In this document: positions 1 to 10,800 of the stretch, piece after piece
Numbering within the stretch: position 1 is the stretch's first letter
How the letters are laid out: each line of letters begins with the position of its first letter
Origin: Azolla pinnata
Taxonomy: Eukaryota; Streptophyta; Polypodiopsida; Salviniales; Salviniaceae
Assembly: GCA_037176905.1 (NCBI GenBank)
Contig: JBBBWG010006002.1
Coordinates: 45,503 to 97,908 of the forward strand
DNA: 52,406 bases
Direction of reading: 5' to 3'
Program-made: the position numbers and the translations under genes
Notes under the pieces: model-generated
The model's database searches: none
What the model was told of the DNA's origin: nothing
The model's input: only the letters and a program-made list of their open reading frames with translations

Positions 1-2819
1 GAACTTGCCATGGTAGCCAGATCTTCAGGGGAGACGAAAGATTTAATCTGTGCTGTTCGGCATATCCATGATCACTTCACAAGAGCTTCGATGAGTGGCA
101 AGGATGTTTCTTGTCTGCTTGAGACTCAGATGGTCAAGCATGATGACATGAGATCAAAAGGTATATATATATATATGGCTATACTAACCTTAAGCTGTTT
201 TCTGTTTACTCAATTCTTTTGTAGGCAGTAATTCTAAGACAAATGTGCTAATAATGAGCAACATTTTCACCACTCCTATTTCCAGATTCTTCCAAGGGCT
301 TCAATGCTATAATAGCGCATTGGTCACGGAAAACTTCAGTGGCGGTGAGAGATGCTTGCCAGGATAGCAATATTTCTGAATGTGGTATGCTTGGGAGCCA
401 GGCCTCAACGCTGGAGAGGATCTATGCATGGGAGAGAAAACTTTATGAGGAAGTCAAGGTTGTCATATGAATAATTTCTTATGCATTTCTCGTTTGTATA
501 ACCAATTATTGATTTTGTACATGTGTGCAACAATATATGTACGTGGTCATGCATTGTTACTATTGGCCATCAGCTCTTTCTTTGCGCTCAAACCTTGCAA
601 CTAGTGGGAGTAGACCTTACTTTGGACATTCTGTAGCCTCGATGAATGGCACATAGCCATGTAGGCGTAATGGTGTACAGGTTTGAATTCTGTTCGGGAA
701 TATGAGCGAGCGTGCAAGTTGGGATTTACTGAAAGTTGTCTCAGGGTTTAATGTAGCAGAAGGTTTTTCAGGGTTTAAGGCAGACGGTGTAATGTTTTCT
801 ATTCAGGTGTAAAGAAACAGGAGGGAAAGTGGGGCATTAGGGTTTTACTGAGACAATCAATGTATGGTGTGATGTGAACATGCCTATCTTTTTTTTTTTT
901 CTACAGGCAGGAGAAGCTATTAGAGCTGTATTTGATCGTAAATGTCAAAAGCTTCAGCGACTCAGTGCGAAGAAAACAGATCAAATGTGTATCGACAAGT
1001 TGCGAGCCTCCGTCAAGACGCTGGACACGCAGCTCATGGTAGCCCTCCAAGCCATAGATTTTGCTTCCTCGACTATAAGAAGATTGACCAATGAGGAGTT
1101 GTATCCACAGCTAGCTGAACTTTTGGAAGGGTAAGAAAAATATCTCATACTTCCTCCTCATAGATTAATGGAAAAACAAAGTGCACAGTTCGTTGAGTTT
1201 TGTACATCCTATTACACCGAAACCCGTATCTTTTAGTTTATGGCCCTTACATTTTAGCCCTAAAACAAATTGTGCATAAAGCATAAAGCACAGAAATGTA
1301 ACTCCTGACTGGTGAAACCATAAAAGCTGATGTTATGTACAAAACCTTTGGCAGCAGCTTTCGTACAACAAAAATAAGAGAGGAAGTCTGTTCATTCATG
1401 CAAGCTTCATTTCTAGCAAGAAAGGATTTGGTTTTCCGAAATGTAATTGGGTTGCTACAAATTCTCACATGTCATGATACATTGACGTGAGAATTCACGG
1501 AGCAATCTATTGACGCATAATGACGTGAGTGAGTTGCATCCCATCTTCCAAACTAATTCTCCATATCTCGCATTTAACTGGAACACACAAATTTTTCTTG
1601 TTTGTTTTGGCTTTAGGGTCTTTTGTTTGCTTCCCATGTGATAGGAGTATATTTAGTTATTTTGTAAACGTGGCATCCGATTGAAACACACGATTTCGCT
1701 TTTTTGTTTGTTTGTTTGGATGTTTTGTTTGATTCCCATGTGCTGCACCGAAAGATATAGTCTCTCATCCTCTCAGAATGAGTGTATCTGGTTCTTTCGA
1801 AATGTGTCATCTGACGAGAACACACAATTTTGCTTCTTCATTCATTGTTTGGATCTTTTGTTTGCTTCCCATATGATAGGAAGTCGGATGTGTGTGTGTG
1901 TGTGTGAGAGAGAGAGATCTAGTCTTTCATCTTCATATAAGGAGCGTATTGAGCTGTTTCTAAAGGTGATGTGTTTCTGAAGAGCAGGCTGATGCACATG
2001 TGGAGGGTTATGTGCGAATGTCATCGAGCGCAGCAATGCATTGCATCGGAGATGCAAATCGTGGATAGCAGGTCGATGATGGAAGGGGTGGAAGGAGCGA
2101 TCGAATCGCACGGGAGGGCGATTTCGGAGCTGGAGCGGGAGCTGGGCAGCTGGCGAGCCTGTTTCCAGAGGTGGATCGAATCGCAAAAGAACTACATATT
2201 CGCACTGAACGAGTGGCTTTCGAAGTGCCACGTGGAACCTGTGGAAGGCAAGAGAGGGGGGGTTAAACCCGTGATCATCGTGAGGGGTAGTAGCAGTAAG
2301 CAGCCCACGATACTGGCGGTGCTGAATCGATGGTGCGCATCTCTCGAGCATCTGGAGCGAGTGCAAAGCGTGGTCGAGGCGATTGGAAACTTCTCCAATG
2401 TGGTTCACTTCTTGAGAGCTGCTGCTGCTGATGATGATGATGCTGATGATGGTGGTGGTGGTGGTGGTGGTGGTGGTGCAGTATCAGATGTAAAGAGGAT
2501 CGAAGCGCCCTTTGCTTCAGCATTGTTATCATCGTCATCGTCGTCATCGTCATCAGCTTCTTCTTCTTCTCCCTCTGCGCGGAATCGGAAGCGGCTGGAA
2601 TACAAGGAGATGAATGCTGTGGATAGCAGTAGCAGTCAGAGAAGCATCGGTGAGATCAGGCTCGCCCGGGCGGCGCATGAACGCAATGCGAAGATACTGT
2701 CTCAGTTTAAGGAGCATCTCCCGTATGTCTTCGAATCCATGGCCCTCTTCGCCAAAGACGCTCTGAGGAAATACGAATCGTTGCAACGGGAGAACTCGTC
2801 GATGCCGCAGGAATGCTGA
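1..2819 (+). CDS. DUF630/DUF632 (NRG2/REL2-type) protein, 3' part
   Basis: Partial gene entering from the left edge. Four exons join in phase: 1-160, 286-458, 907-1130 and 1988-2819, with stop TGA at 2817-2819 and 462 visible residues. The joined protein has the hallmark DUF632 text TLERIYAWERKLYEEVKAGE across the second and third exons, then LRASVKTLDTQLMVALQAID, then LMHMWRVMCECHRAQ at the start of the last exon. Plant members of this family (REL2 in rice leaf rolling, NRG2 in Arabidopsis nitrate signalling) are plasma-membrane or nuclear proteins carrying an N-terminal DUF630, which would lie upstream of this window. The last exon carries low-complexity runs: four Ala, Asp-rich, nine Gly (about residues 331-349) and a Ser run near 366-380, all from trinucleotide repeats. 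The intron at 1131-1987 holds degenerate repeats. The family call is firm; the exact function is not known. Confidence 0.9.
1575..1900 (+). repeat. Degenerate tandem repeat in DUF632 intron 3
   Basis: Three diverged copies of a T-rich block follow one another. Each opens with AACACACAATTTT-like sequence (near 1580, 1684 and 1819) and continues with a TTTTGTTTGCTTCCCATGTG-like segment (near 1620, 1725 and 1857). Spacing is about 104 and 135 bp. A short (GT)n then (GA)n run follows at about 1889-1917. This explains the spurious reading frames here. Confidence 0.65.
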
Positions 2820-5399
2820 TCCACGCTCGTGCACGCAACTACCGCTTATATCATGTAAGGAATCACTGTTTTTTTGTATACTTTCATTTGAAGCTTTGCT
2901 TTTGTTCTTTTCTTTCTTCTTTTCCGAGCCAAGCGTTATGTTGTTTGGCGTGGGGGTAATATATGGAAAATGGATTTTCCCATGCAGTTCTTTGGAAGAA
3001 AGGCTCGGAGATGCTCCCCTTTCCTCCAACGTTCGAAAGGTATATACCATGCATGCATTGCCTTCTCCGAGATTCTCGTGCTGTCTGAAACGCTGTGTGC
3101 AAATCAAAATGCCAGAGCATTTGGAATACCGAGATGATGCTTTCCGCTGTATGTAATGCATAGAATCGAAACCCTATTGGTATTGATGAGGGGAAGCTCT
3201 TCGGTGCATCTGGCTACGAAGTGCATCAGAACTGTGTGGTGGATTTGAGGAGCTCTCTTCCTTTTGTTGATAAAAAGGTCTCAAAACAAAGGGGGAACAA
3301 GTTTACAAAGCTTTAGAGAAAAAAACAGAAAGCACATCCAAAACGTCTCAAATATAGGTAAGAAGAAGAAGAAGAAGAAGCAGAAGCAGCACTTTGGCTT
3401 ATCCACCCCCCCAAAAAAGAAGAAATGAACAACATGAATCATTCACATACTGGTGCAAATTATGATCAAGATAATCATCTCAATAGTGATTGATTTGAGG
3501 GATTGATGAGGGTGTCCAAATGACAAACAGGATCATAAGGTATACTTTTGAAATAGTGAGATACCAAACATCCATCTGTTGCTGTTATCCTGGAGAGCAT
3601 ACTCCCAAATACATTCACTATTTAATCTGTGAACTCCGAAAGCTTGTAATCATGGGTCATATGCATAATGTTGGAACTGATTATGAGGGTAATTCGTGTG
3701 CAGGCATGACCGATATCTTTCCCCAATTGATTTGTTTGTCCATTGTGTTACTGTTTAGTAGCAGTGCTTGGTTTCCATCTTGTTTCTTGGAAGACGAAAG
3801 ATTTCTGCAAAATGCATTCTTTTGTTTAAGGCCAGGCTTATCTGCTATGCTGGAACGGATAAAACCTGCAGACATTGGGGAATGCACATATACCTCACAT
3901 TTCCCACGTCTGCTTTTGTTCTTATCTTCGTTAAAGCACAGAACTGAGATGGCACTCTTTTTATCTTCTTATGGGACACAGTTGTTTATTGCTGAAGTAA
4001 AGCATGAACTGCCAAAGTAGTTGTGCATGAACAATGTTGGCATACCTCAATCATGTCGCCATAAAGAAAAAGCACCAAGCAAGACATGTACTGATCTTGC
4101 TCACCAGCATCGCAGCACAAGGTTTTTATTTCACCAAGTGAATCAACAACTTCTTTCAAACTTACTTGAAGCTACAGAGCTATTATGATGCCCAATTCTC
4201 TGACCGCTGACCGCTGACATTGACAGCTTGCTCACCTGTAGAGCTTCTTCCTTCATTTCCTTATTGATCCAAAATGAAATTTGACCAAGAATTCCTTACA
4301 GCCCAGACACACAGAGAGTGGTGCAGAGATCTGCAAGTTAGGTATATGGTGCATGTGTATTGATATAGTTGAAAGTGGATGGATATATGTGTGTCCATCA
4401 ACTAATTCCCACCTTCTTCCCATTATTAACTCTGTAATGCCTGCCTTATATCTATTTCTCAAAACGCTGCCATTGTTCATCAAATGCTCTCATGCAAACT
4501 CAGGCTATATTCTCTGCTGTAGCTCTTCTGGTTCTTGGTACCATAACAGGAACATTTGGCATTCGAAAATTGCAAATACACAGCCTGTGCTGGAAGCTCG
4601 ATTCTACCGAGAATCGATATTCAAAAGCTAGAAGGTTGAAGACTTCGGCATTTAGGTGAACAAAGTGTACAAGCGCGCCTCTAGTTGAGCTACAACTATA
4701 AACTAACATGTCCACAATCAGCAGCCTGTGTCATGATTATCCAGGTTCATAGCTTGGTTGTAAAACAAAGCATGACATTATTGTTTGTCGGTGGCTAATG
4801 GAGATCCCATCTTTATCACATGACGACTTCCAAGTTCAAAGCTGAAATCTTATTAAATCATCGACAGGATGTGTGCAAATTTGGCGAGACATAGTGAAAG
4901 TCTCCATAGCCATCTGATTTTCTTTTCATAGAATAACCAAGCTACCTTTTTTCCTCCATGTGTGCTGAAGGATCTTTGTCAATATGGTAATGACTAGCTT
5001 TGCTGATCCAATCATGTTCTTTGTGTGCCTTGTTCATTAAAACATGCTCATCCTCTTGACATGACCCAAACTTATGAATACTGCTGGCATTCGATCATTC
5101 GAGCTCATGTGGTTAGGACAGAGGAATGTATGCCAGCTCTGACCTTACATAGACCTCTACTAAGTATAAAGTATCGATTTTCTCCGACCTTCTGACATAA
5201 GTATCATCACACTGTCTCCTTCCATAAAACATTTGAACACAACCGAAAACCCCGCACTTTGTCAAATACGTATGAAGCTCGAACCCGATTCATAGGTAGA
5301 CGAGATAAGCTGCTCAATATGCTATTCACCATCTCCATATCTTGATCCTGCTCATTCCAAATTCTACTGGCGGGGTAGCTTCCTTCCTGATGTAGATAA
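2820..5399. other. Intergenic region, no gene recognised
   Basis: This stretch of 2.6 kb lies between the DUF632 stop and the RING-H2 start. The first few hundred bases are presumably DUF632 3' UTR. A short (GAA)n tract sits at 3362-3380. An open frame of 166 codons at 3520-4020 (+) has no recognisable domain or repeated family motif, and I treat it as chance. The last few hundred bases should hold the RING gene promoter, but I see no convincing TATA box or other motif. Confidence 0.5.
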
Positions 5400-6077
5400 A
5401 TGGATGCATATCCTACAATTGGAGTTGTTCATGGGATTCAGAGTGGAAGCCAAGGACCCACATTTAGCTCAAAGACCAATGCAACCGCGAGCTACATCAC
5501 CTTAGGCATGTTCACGCTGGCGACGACATGCCTATTCCTCATCCCCTTGTTTGCTAGAAGCTGGCTTTGTTACTGCTGCAACAGGAGAGTGCGCCGCTAT
5601 CCATTCGAAACAGTAGAGCATGCAAGCATGAGGAGAGCTAATATGGGCCTCAAGAAGCATGAGCTGCAGCTCATACCCACCTTTCTGTACTGCCCACAGC
5701 TAGTGGACAGCGAATGGATGCATACGGCACATGGGAAGCAAGCCAGCCATGGCGCTCGGGGCATTGAAGACCAGGATGGTACTAACACCAAAGCATCATC
5801 CTTCGTAACATGCACAAGGGCCACATGTGCAATCTGCTTGCTCGACTTTGAAGATGGGCAGCTGATCCGGATCCTGCCAACATGCATGCATGCATTCCAT
5901 GTCCCTTGCATTGATGCATGGCTCTCTAGGCACTCATCTTGCCCTACTTGTCGGGGTGATATGATGGAAGCTATCGCGGAGAAGAGATCCCAAGAGATCC
6001 ATCTCCAGATTTTCGTAGAGCCATGTGATGGACAGATATCTTCCAAAATATACAATCAAGACTCGAGCCCCCATTAA
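5400..6077 (+). CDS. RING-H2 finger protein, ATL-type E3 ubiquitin ligase
   Basis: Intronless 225-residue protein, as is usual for plant ATL genes. One hydrophobic segment at about residues 33-52 predicts a membrane anchor. A GLD-like motif lies at about 82-94 (MGLKKHELQLIPTF). A complete RING-H2 finger has C143, C146, C162, H164, H167, C170, C181 and C184, in the spacing C-x2-C-x15-C-x1-H-x2-H-x2-C-x10-C-x2-C. The Pro before the seventh cysteine is replaced by Ser (HSSCPTC), while CPTCR is intact. Family members are membrane-bound E3 ligases that recruit E2 enzymes through the RING and often act in stress or carbon/nitrogen signalling; the substrate here is unknown. The last 19 codons and stop lie within a 215-bp unit that is repeated just downstream, so the C-terminus may have been reshaped by duplication. 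Confidence 0.9.
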   Translation: MDAYPTIGVVHGIQSGSQGPTFSSKTNATASYITLGMFTLATTCLFLIPLFARSWLCYCCNRRVRRYPFETVEHASMRRANMGLKKHELQLIPTFLYCPQLVDSEWMHTAHGKQASHGARGIEDQDGTNTKASSFVTCTRATCAICLLDFEDGQLIRILPTCMHAFHVPCIDAWLSRHSSCPTCRGDMMEAIAEKRSQEIHLQIFVEPCDGQISSKIYNQDSSPH

Positions 6078-6450
6078 GAGGAAGATTCTGACATTATTCT
6101 TCTTCTTCTTTGCAGAAACTTACAAATCATGCGTGTGCTCACATTCTTCTTGCCTTTCCTCTTCCTCTTCCTCTTCCTCTTCATCTTCTCTGTAAGCCAA
6201 ACTGTGAGACCATGTGTGATTCTGGCATCCTTCTGCCATGTGATGGACATATCTTCCAAAATATACAATCAAGATTCGAGCCCCCATTAAGAGGAAGATT
6301 CTAACATTCTTCTTCTTCTTCGTCTTTTCAGAAACTTACAAATCATGTGTGCGCTCACATTCTTCTTGCCTTTCCTCTTCCTCTTCCTCTTCCTTTTCTC
6401 TGTAAGCCAAACTGTGAAACCATGTGTGATTCTGGCATTCTTCTTCCTGT
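6021..6450 (+). repeat. 215-bp tandem duplication over the RING-H2 3' end
   Basis: The segment starting CCATGTGATGGACA at 6021 recurs at 6236, an offset of 215 bp. Both copies contain TTCCAAAATATACAATCAAG, then GAGCCCCCATTAAGAGGAAG (the RING stop codon region), a CTT-rich tract ending in AG, AAACTTACAAATCATG, a CCTCTTCCTCTTCCTCTTCC tract, and CTGTAAGCCAAACTGTGA. The second copy has a 2-bp loss near its start, so it does not preserve the coding frame. Confidence 0.85.
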
Positions 6451-6815
6451 TTAAGGAAACTTCAAAATCATGTGTGTGCTCACATTCTTCTTCTTCTTCT
6501 TCTTCTTCTTCTGCTGTAAGGCGAATTTTATTGTGCGCCTCTGCATTGTTGTTGTTGTTGTTGTGGTTCTTCTTCTTCTTCTTCTTCTTCTTCTGCTGCT
6601 TCTGTAAGGCGAGCTTCAAAATCATACCTGTAATTTTGGCATTCTTCAATAAGGCAAACTTCAAATCAAATGTGTGCTTCTGGCATTCTTCAAACTTCAA
6701 AATCATCTGTGATTCTGGCGGTGTCTTCTTCTTCTTCCGTTGTAAGGCAAAATTCAAAATCGTTCTGGCATTCTTCTTCTGCAAGGCAAACTTCAAAATC
6801 ATACGGGTGATTAGC
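6420..6815 (+). repeat. Degenerate short repeats with CTT tracts
   Basis: Continuing from the 215-bp duplication, fragments such as AACTTCAAAATCAT and TCTGGCATTCTTC recur at irregular spacing (roughly 35-60 bp), separated by (CTT)n runs at about 6486-6512 and 6568-6598 and a short (TTG)n run. Several copies carry TGTAAGGC just after the CTT tract. Both strands have long open frames because the tracts are trinucleotide repeats; neither looks like a real protein. Confidence 0.7.
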
Positions 6816-7893
6816 TAAGCAACACAATCAGGAATCATGCAGCTAAGCACACTCAAACACAACCATATGTCTGCTTAGCTACATGATTCCCAAGTACATG
6901 ATCCCCTCATCTGATTCTCTTATACCAATATACAGATCTCAAACCTCTGCATCTTAGTAAGACTATTTATTCCATAGTGGGATTATAGATTAGGACTCCT
7001 ATATGGGCAAAACAGAGTAGGTGTTTCTTATCGCCCACCACCACACATGAAGACTGGCCATGTACATAATATATCATGAAAACTATGACATACCTGTATT
7101 GAATAAAAGATTATGAAACACAAATTTGCTTAGCTCATACTGTCTCTCCCGCTTCAGAATGACATCTTCTATGGTGGGTGCCTTCCCTGAATATACCAAT
7201 CTCTCGCCTGATAATAAGCTGCAAAGAAGAAGGTTTAGGCCACAATAAAAGAGACATTTCACCTTCATATTGCACAAGTTCCTTTCTACATGATCAAAGT
7301 TGTTCGTTAAAACATTGGCCCACAATCAAAACTCTGTAAGTTAATTAAATCTGTAATTCACTTGGTTGGGCACATTCAAGTCATCCTGCAAGTTTCTGAC
7401 ACAATCTTTTCAATTAACAGTAAAAAAGCTTGAGAGATGATAGATCGCTAGACTAAAGACAGGACCAAAAGATTACATCCAGAAGTGTCATTTTCATCAC
7501 CAGAATTTCACCATGCATTTGGACTACATGATATGCTGTCTAGCGTAGATTACTTCTTGCTAACATAGATCATGCACAGCTAGCCACAAAAGGATGCTTT
7601 TGAATAATTAATACATCATGCCCAATAACAAACTTGGTGCACACTATTGGGAATGTGAGCAGGCTCAGGCTTGAAAGGATTTGAACTTGAAGACGAGATT
7701 TACGCCTCCTTTCTTCTATACTCTTTCACTTCAGTAAATGATACAATTTTGCATCATGAGGAATCCGCCTGAAGGAAAAAATGGCAATGTAATGTTTTTG
7801 GAGGATTCTGGTTGCAAGGGTTTATGATATAGGGTTCAGGGTTTATGGAGCCATGAGGTTAGATTCGACAGAAAGAAACACGTCTAGTTAAAA
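6816..7893. other. Gene 3' flank; one exon-like segment near 7082-7218
   Basis: Downstream (on the minus strand) of the FLX-WW-RRM stop at 7894. Most of it is unremarkable AT-rich sequence and should include that gene's 3' UTR. On the minus strand an exon-like piece runs from a TTCTTCTTTGCAG acceptor (ending at 7219) to a GTATGT donor-like site near 7092, open in one frame for about 42 codons. I do not recognise the translation (it includes SGERLVYSGKAPTIEDVI). It may be a 3' UTR exon, an alternative last exon or chance. Confidence 0.3.
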
Positions 7894-10800
7894 TTAGTAA
7901 GGCCAACGGGCACCAGAAGTTGCAGCAGGGCGAGGTGGAGGTTGCCACCTAATGGGACCCACTCCTTGCATCATCATACTCTGTTGTTGCATTGCTGGTT
8001 GAGGATGTGCTTGTTGCTGAATTGGGGCTGTAGCTTGCAGCTGCTGCTCTTTGGGCTTTTGCAACTCAACTTTAATGTTCCTTCCCAGTATAAACATACC
8101 ATTAACTGCAGTTGCTGCAGCCTCAGCCGCTTGAGCATTCTCCATGGTAACAATTCCTGTATAATTTTAAAAACACATGAATAGCGGCTGATGTTGAGTG
8201 CACAACCAGTTTATTTCTGTAAAATGCTCCATTGGAGAGTGTTTGTAGCATTATGGCATCATCTCAGTATCTAACTTCGCTTATTCCTGTTGACCTTCCA
8301 ACTACTGAGCAAAAATATAAATAGATGGGTATATTGTAAGTTCATGCACCATCACACTAACTAAAAGGTCTGATCCTGTAAGACCATTGGGAATAACAAT
8401 CACAATAGCCATTTTCCTATCAATAAACAGACATTATGCCTATGGTTGGTGCCCTGTTTCTTAAAAATAGAAACTATGATTCAAGAAAGAGGATACATTA
8501 CCACAATACCCAGCTGTTCCAGATTTTGTATCCATCATTACTTTGGCATACAAGACAGTTCCATATGGGTGGAACAAGGATGCAAGGTCACGATCGCTGA
8601 TCCCTTCTGATAGTCCAAGTACCAATAAATTGATGCCTGAAAACAGCAGCCATGCTATTACTAATATTTAATATACTTAACACAATTACAATTGAAAGAA
8701 TACAGGAAAAACTCAGCAAGAAAATGATTCAATTCGTATTACAAATATATAGAAGATTGTAATGCAGCCTTCTCATATAAAACTTCAATTACATACGAGT
8801 TTAGTAACTCTCTATTGAGAATTCAAAATAGTTATTCTTGATTATCTAAACATGAAAAATACACAAACTATGATTTGTTTTCGGCAAACTTCCTTTAAAA
8901 ACATGTATACTTGAAAATGTTTGCAAAAAAGCATATGCGGACTTAGAAGGCAACCACGCCTCACAAAACATCATGCTGCTTCATCATGTCAAGCATACAT
9001 GACACAGCATGTCTAATTATCTGGTGAATGTTTTCAACAAAGTTCTTTTCTGTCATTACTGTAACAGATGTAGCAGGCTGCTTCTCAATTCTTTAATCAT
9101 AATGCAATTACATCCTAGAAAAAGCCACGATTACATAGTGAATACACTATATACAAGGAAAATCTTGAAATCACACATTTCCTCTCAACCTTCCTCTGTA
9201 TGTCATATCCACTTACAAAGGGAAAGCCTTATCAGTTCTTCATTATCAAGTGAATGTTTCTCTACATCTACAAAGGGGAAGGCTTACCATGTGAATGCTT
9301 CTCTACATCTACATCCCTCACACAACTAGCTATAATATATTACTCAAATCAAACTTAATTTTGGTTGATAAAGGACTCAAGCTCACTAGCAGGCTGGGAA
9401 TATTAGATCCAAATTCGGCCAAAATATAGCAGGCTGGATTGCAAGTAGTCTATAAATTGATGAGCATAAGTGCTATGCATCCATCATAATTATCACAATC
9501 ACAATTGGACGTGTCAACTGGGGATCTTTGGCCTCTCTAGGACATTATTATTAATGTATCATCTATTCTTCCAACCCACGCCTCACAAAGCATATTAGAT
9601 ACGAGCTCAGTCAAAATATAGCAGGTTTGATAACAATTACGGTATAATCCAATTAAGGTGACATCCGAGAGATTTGGAATTTTGTCGGGTTTGGCAGTCT
9701 TAAGAACTATGAAAAAGACATGGTTTGTCCTCTAAAAGATTCAATGGTCTCTCAACCCACAATATCGGGATTCATGCATCATATCATTCAGAATTGATGA
9801 ACATAACTTCCTCCTAAGCGATAGTTTATGAATGCTATCCTCCTTAATTAACAAGTAATTACTCACCAAAACTGGCAAGTGAATGTTGTCCACTGTGCTG
9901 CATAGAGGCAGGAGAGATAGCCTGTTGAGAAATGGGCTGCTGGGCAGGTGGCAGTTGCCGCTGCACAACTGATGCCTGTTGTGACGTTTGTATTAAAACA
10001 GGCTCAGAATTTTGACCCTGCCCTGACTGTCCTTGTGCCTGTGGCATTTGTGTCCGAAGAGATCCGTACTGATCTTGAGCAGAATTGAGAGATGGTTTAT
10101 TCCACTGTGTTGCACCTGTGGCAGCATTATAATAGAATAGCTTTCCATTAGATGCTGCATGTTGAGCCCACTCCCCTGTGAACTCAGGATTAGACGAGGG
10201 ATGATCTTGTACTGAAACTTGAATGCCAGGTTGAAATGTGTCAAGCCCAGTCCTATATTTGGGAGCTTCAGCATTGGATTTACCTTCAGATGGTTCCATA
10301 CCTTGTTTTATGTTCTTGGATATGTCCTGACACACATTGATCAAAAACTGAACTTACATTTTGGCATAACTCACAAACTTAAAAGGAGCATAGAGCAAAC
10401 GCATAAACTGCTTCAATTTAATTAGCAATATGGGCACAGTAAGAATGATCCTACATTCTACGTGTCAGATCTTTCCAAATTCGAGACCTTTAATCAGGAC
10501 ATACGAACCTTTATAGACGAGGACATGCATATGACATATATGCCTCTGATTCTCCCTAATACTGTCATATTTTACAAGGGAATCTGTCATGCTCTAGGCC
10601 AAATTTCATCAGATCCAGGGGTGGTACCAGTTAGAATGCATCAGATTACCGTCCCATTTATTCTGCACATCAAACTATCATGAATAGGTTAAGTATGGTG
10701 ATTTCTTGTTAAGGCCACTGTCAAACATCATCACAAGCCTCACCATGCAACAAAACATTAGGCATCCTGGAAAGGATCTCACAGTAGCACGATCAAATTC

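Noticed and set aside
3520-4020. 166-codon plus-strand frame between DUF632 and RING genes
   Set aside because: No recognisable domain, no partner exons, and composition like surrounding AT-rich non-coding DNA.
6287-6818. Long Phe/Leu/Ser-rich (+) and Lys/Glu-rich (-) frames
   Set aside because: Both arise from CTT/GAA trinucleotide tracts in the repeat cluster, not from a protein gene.
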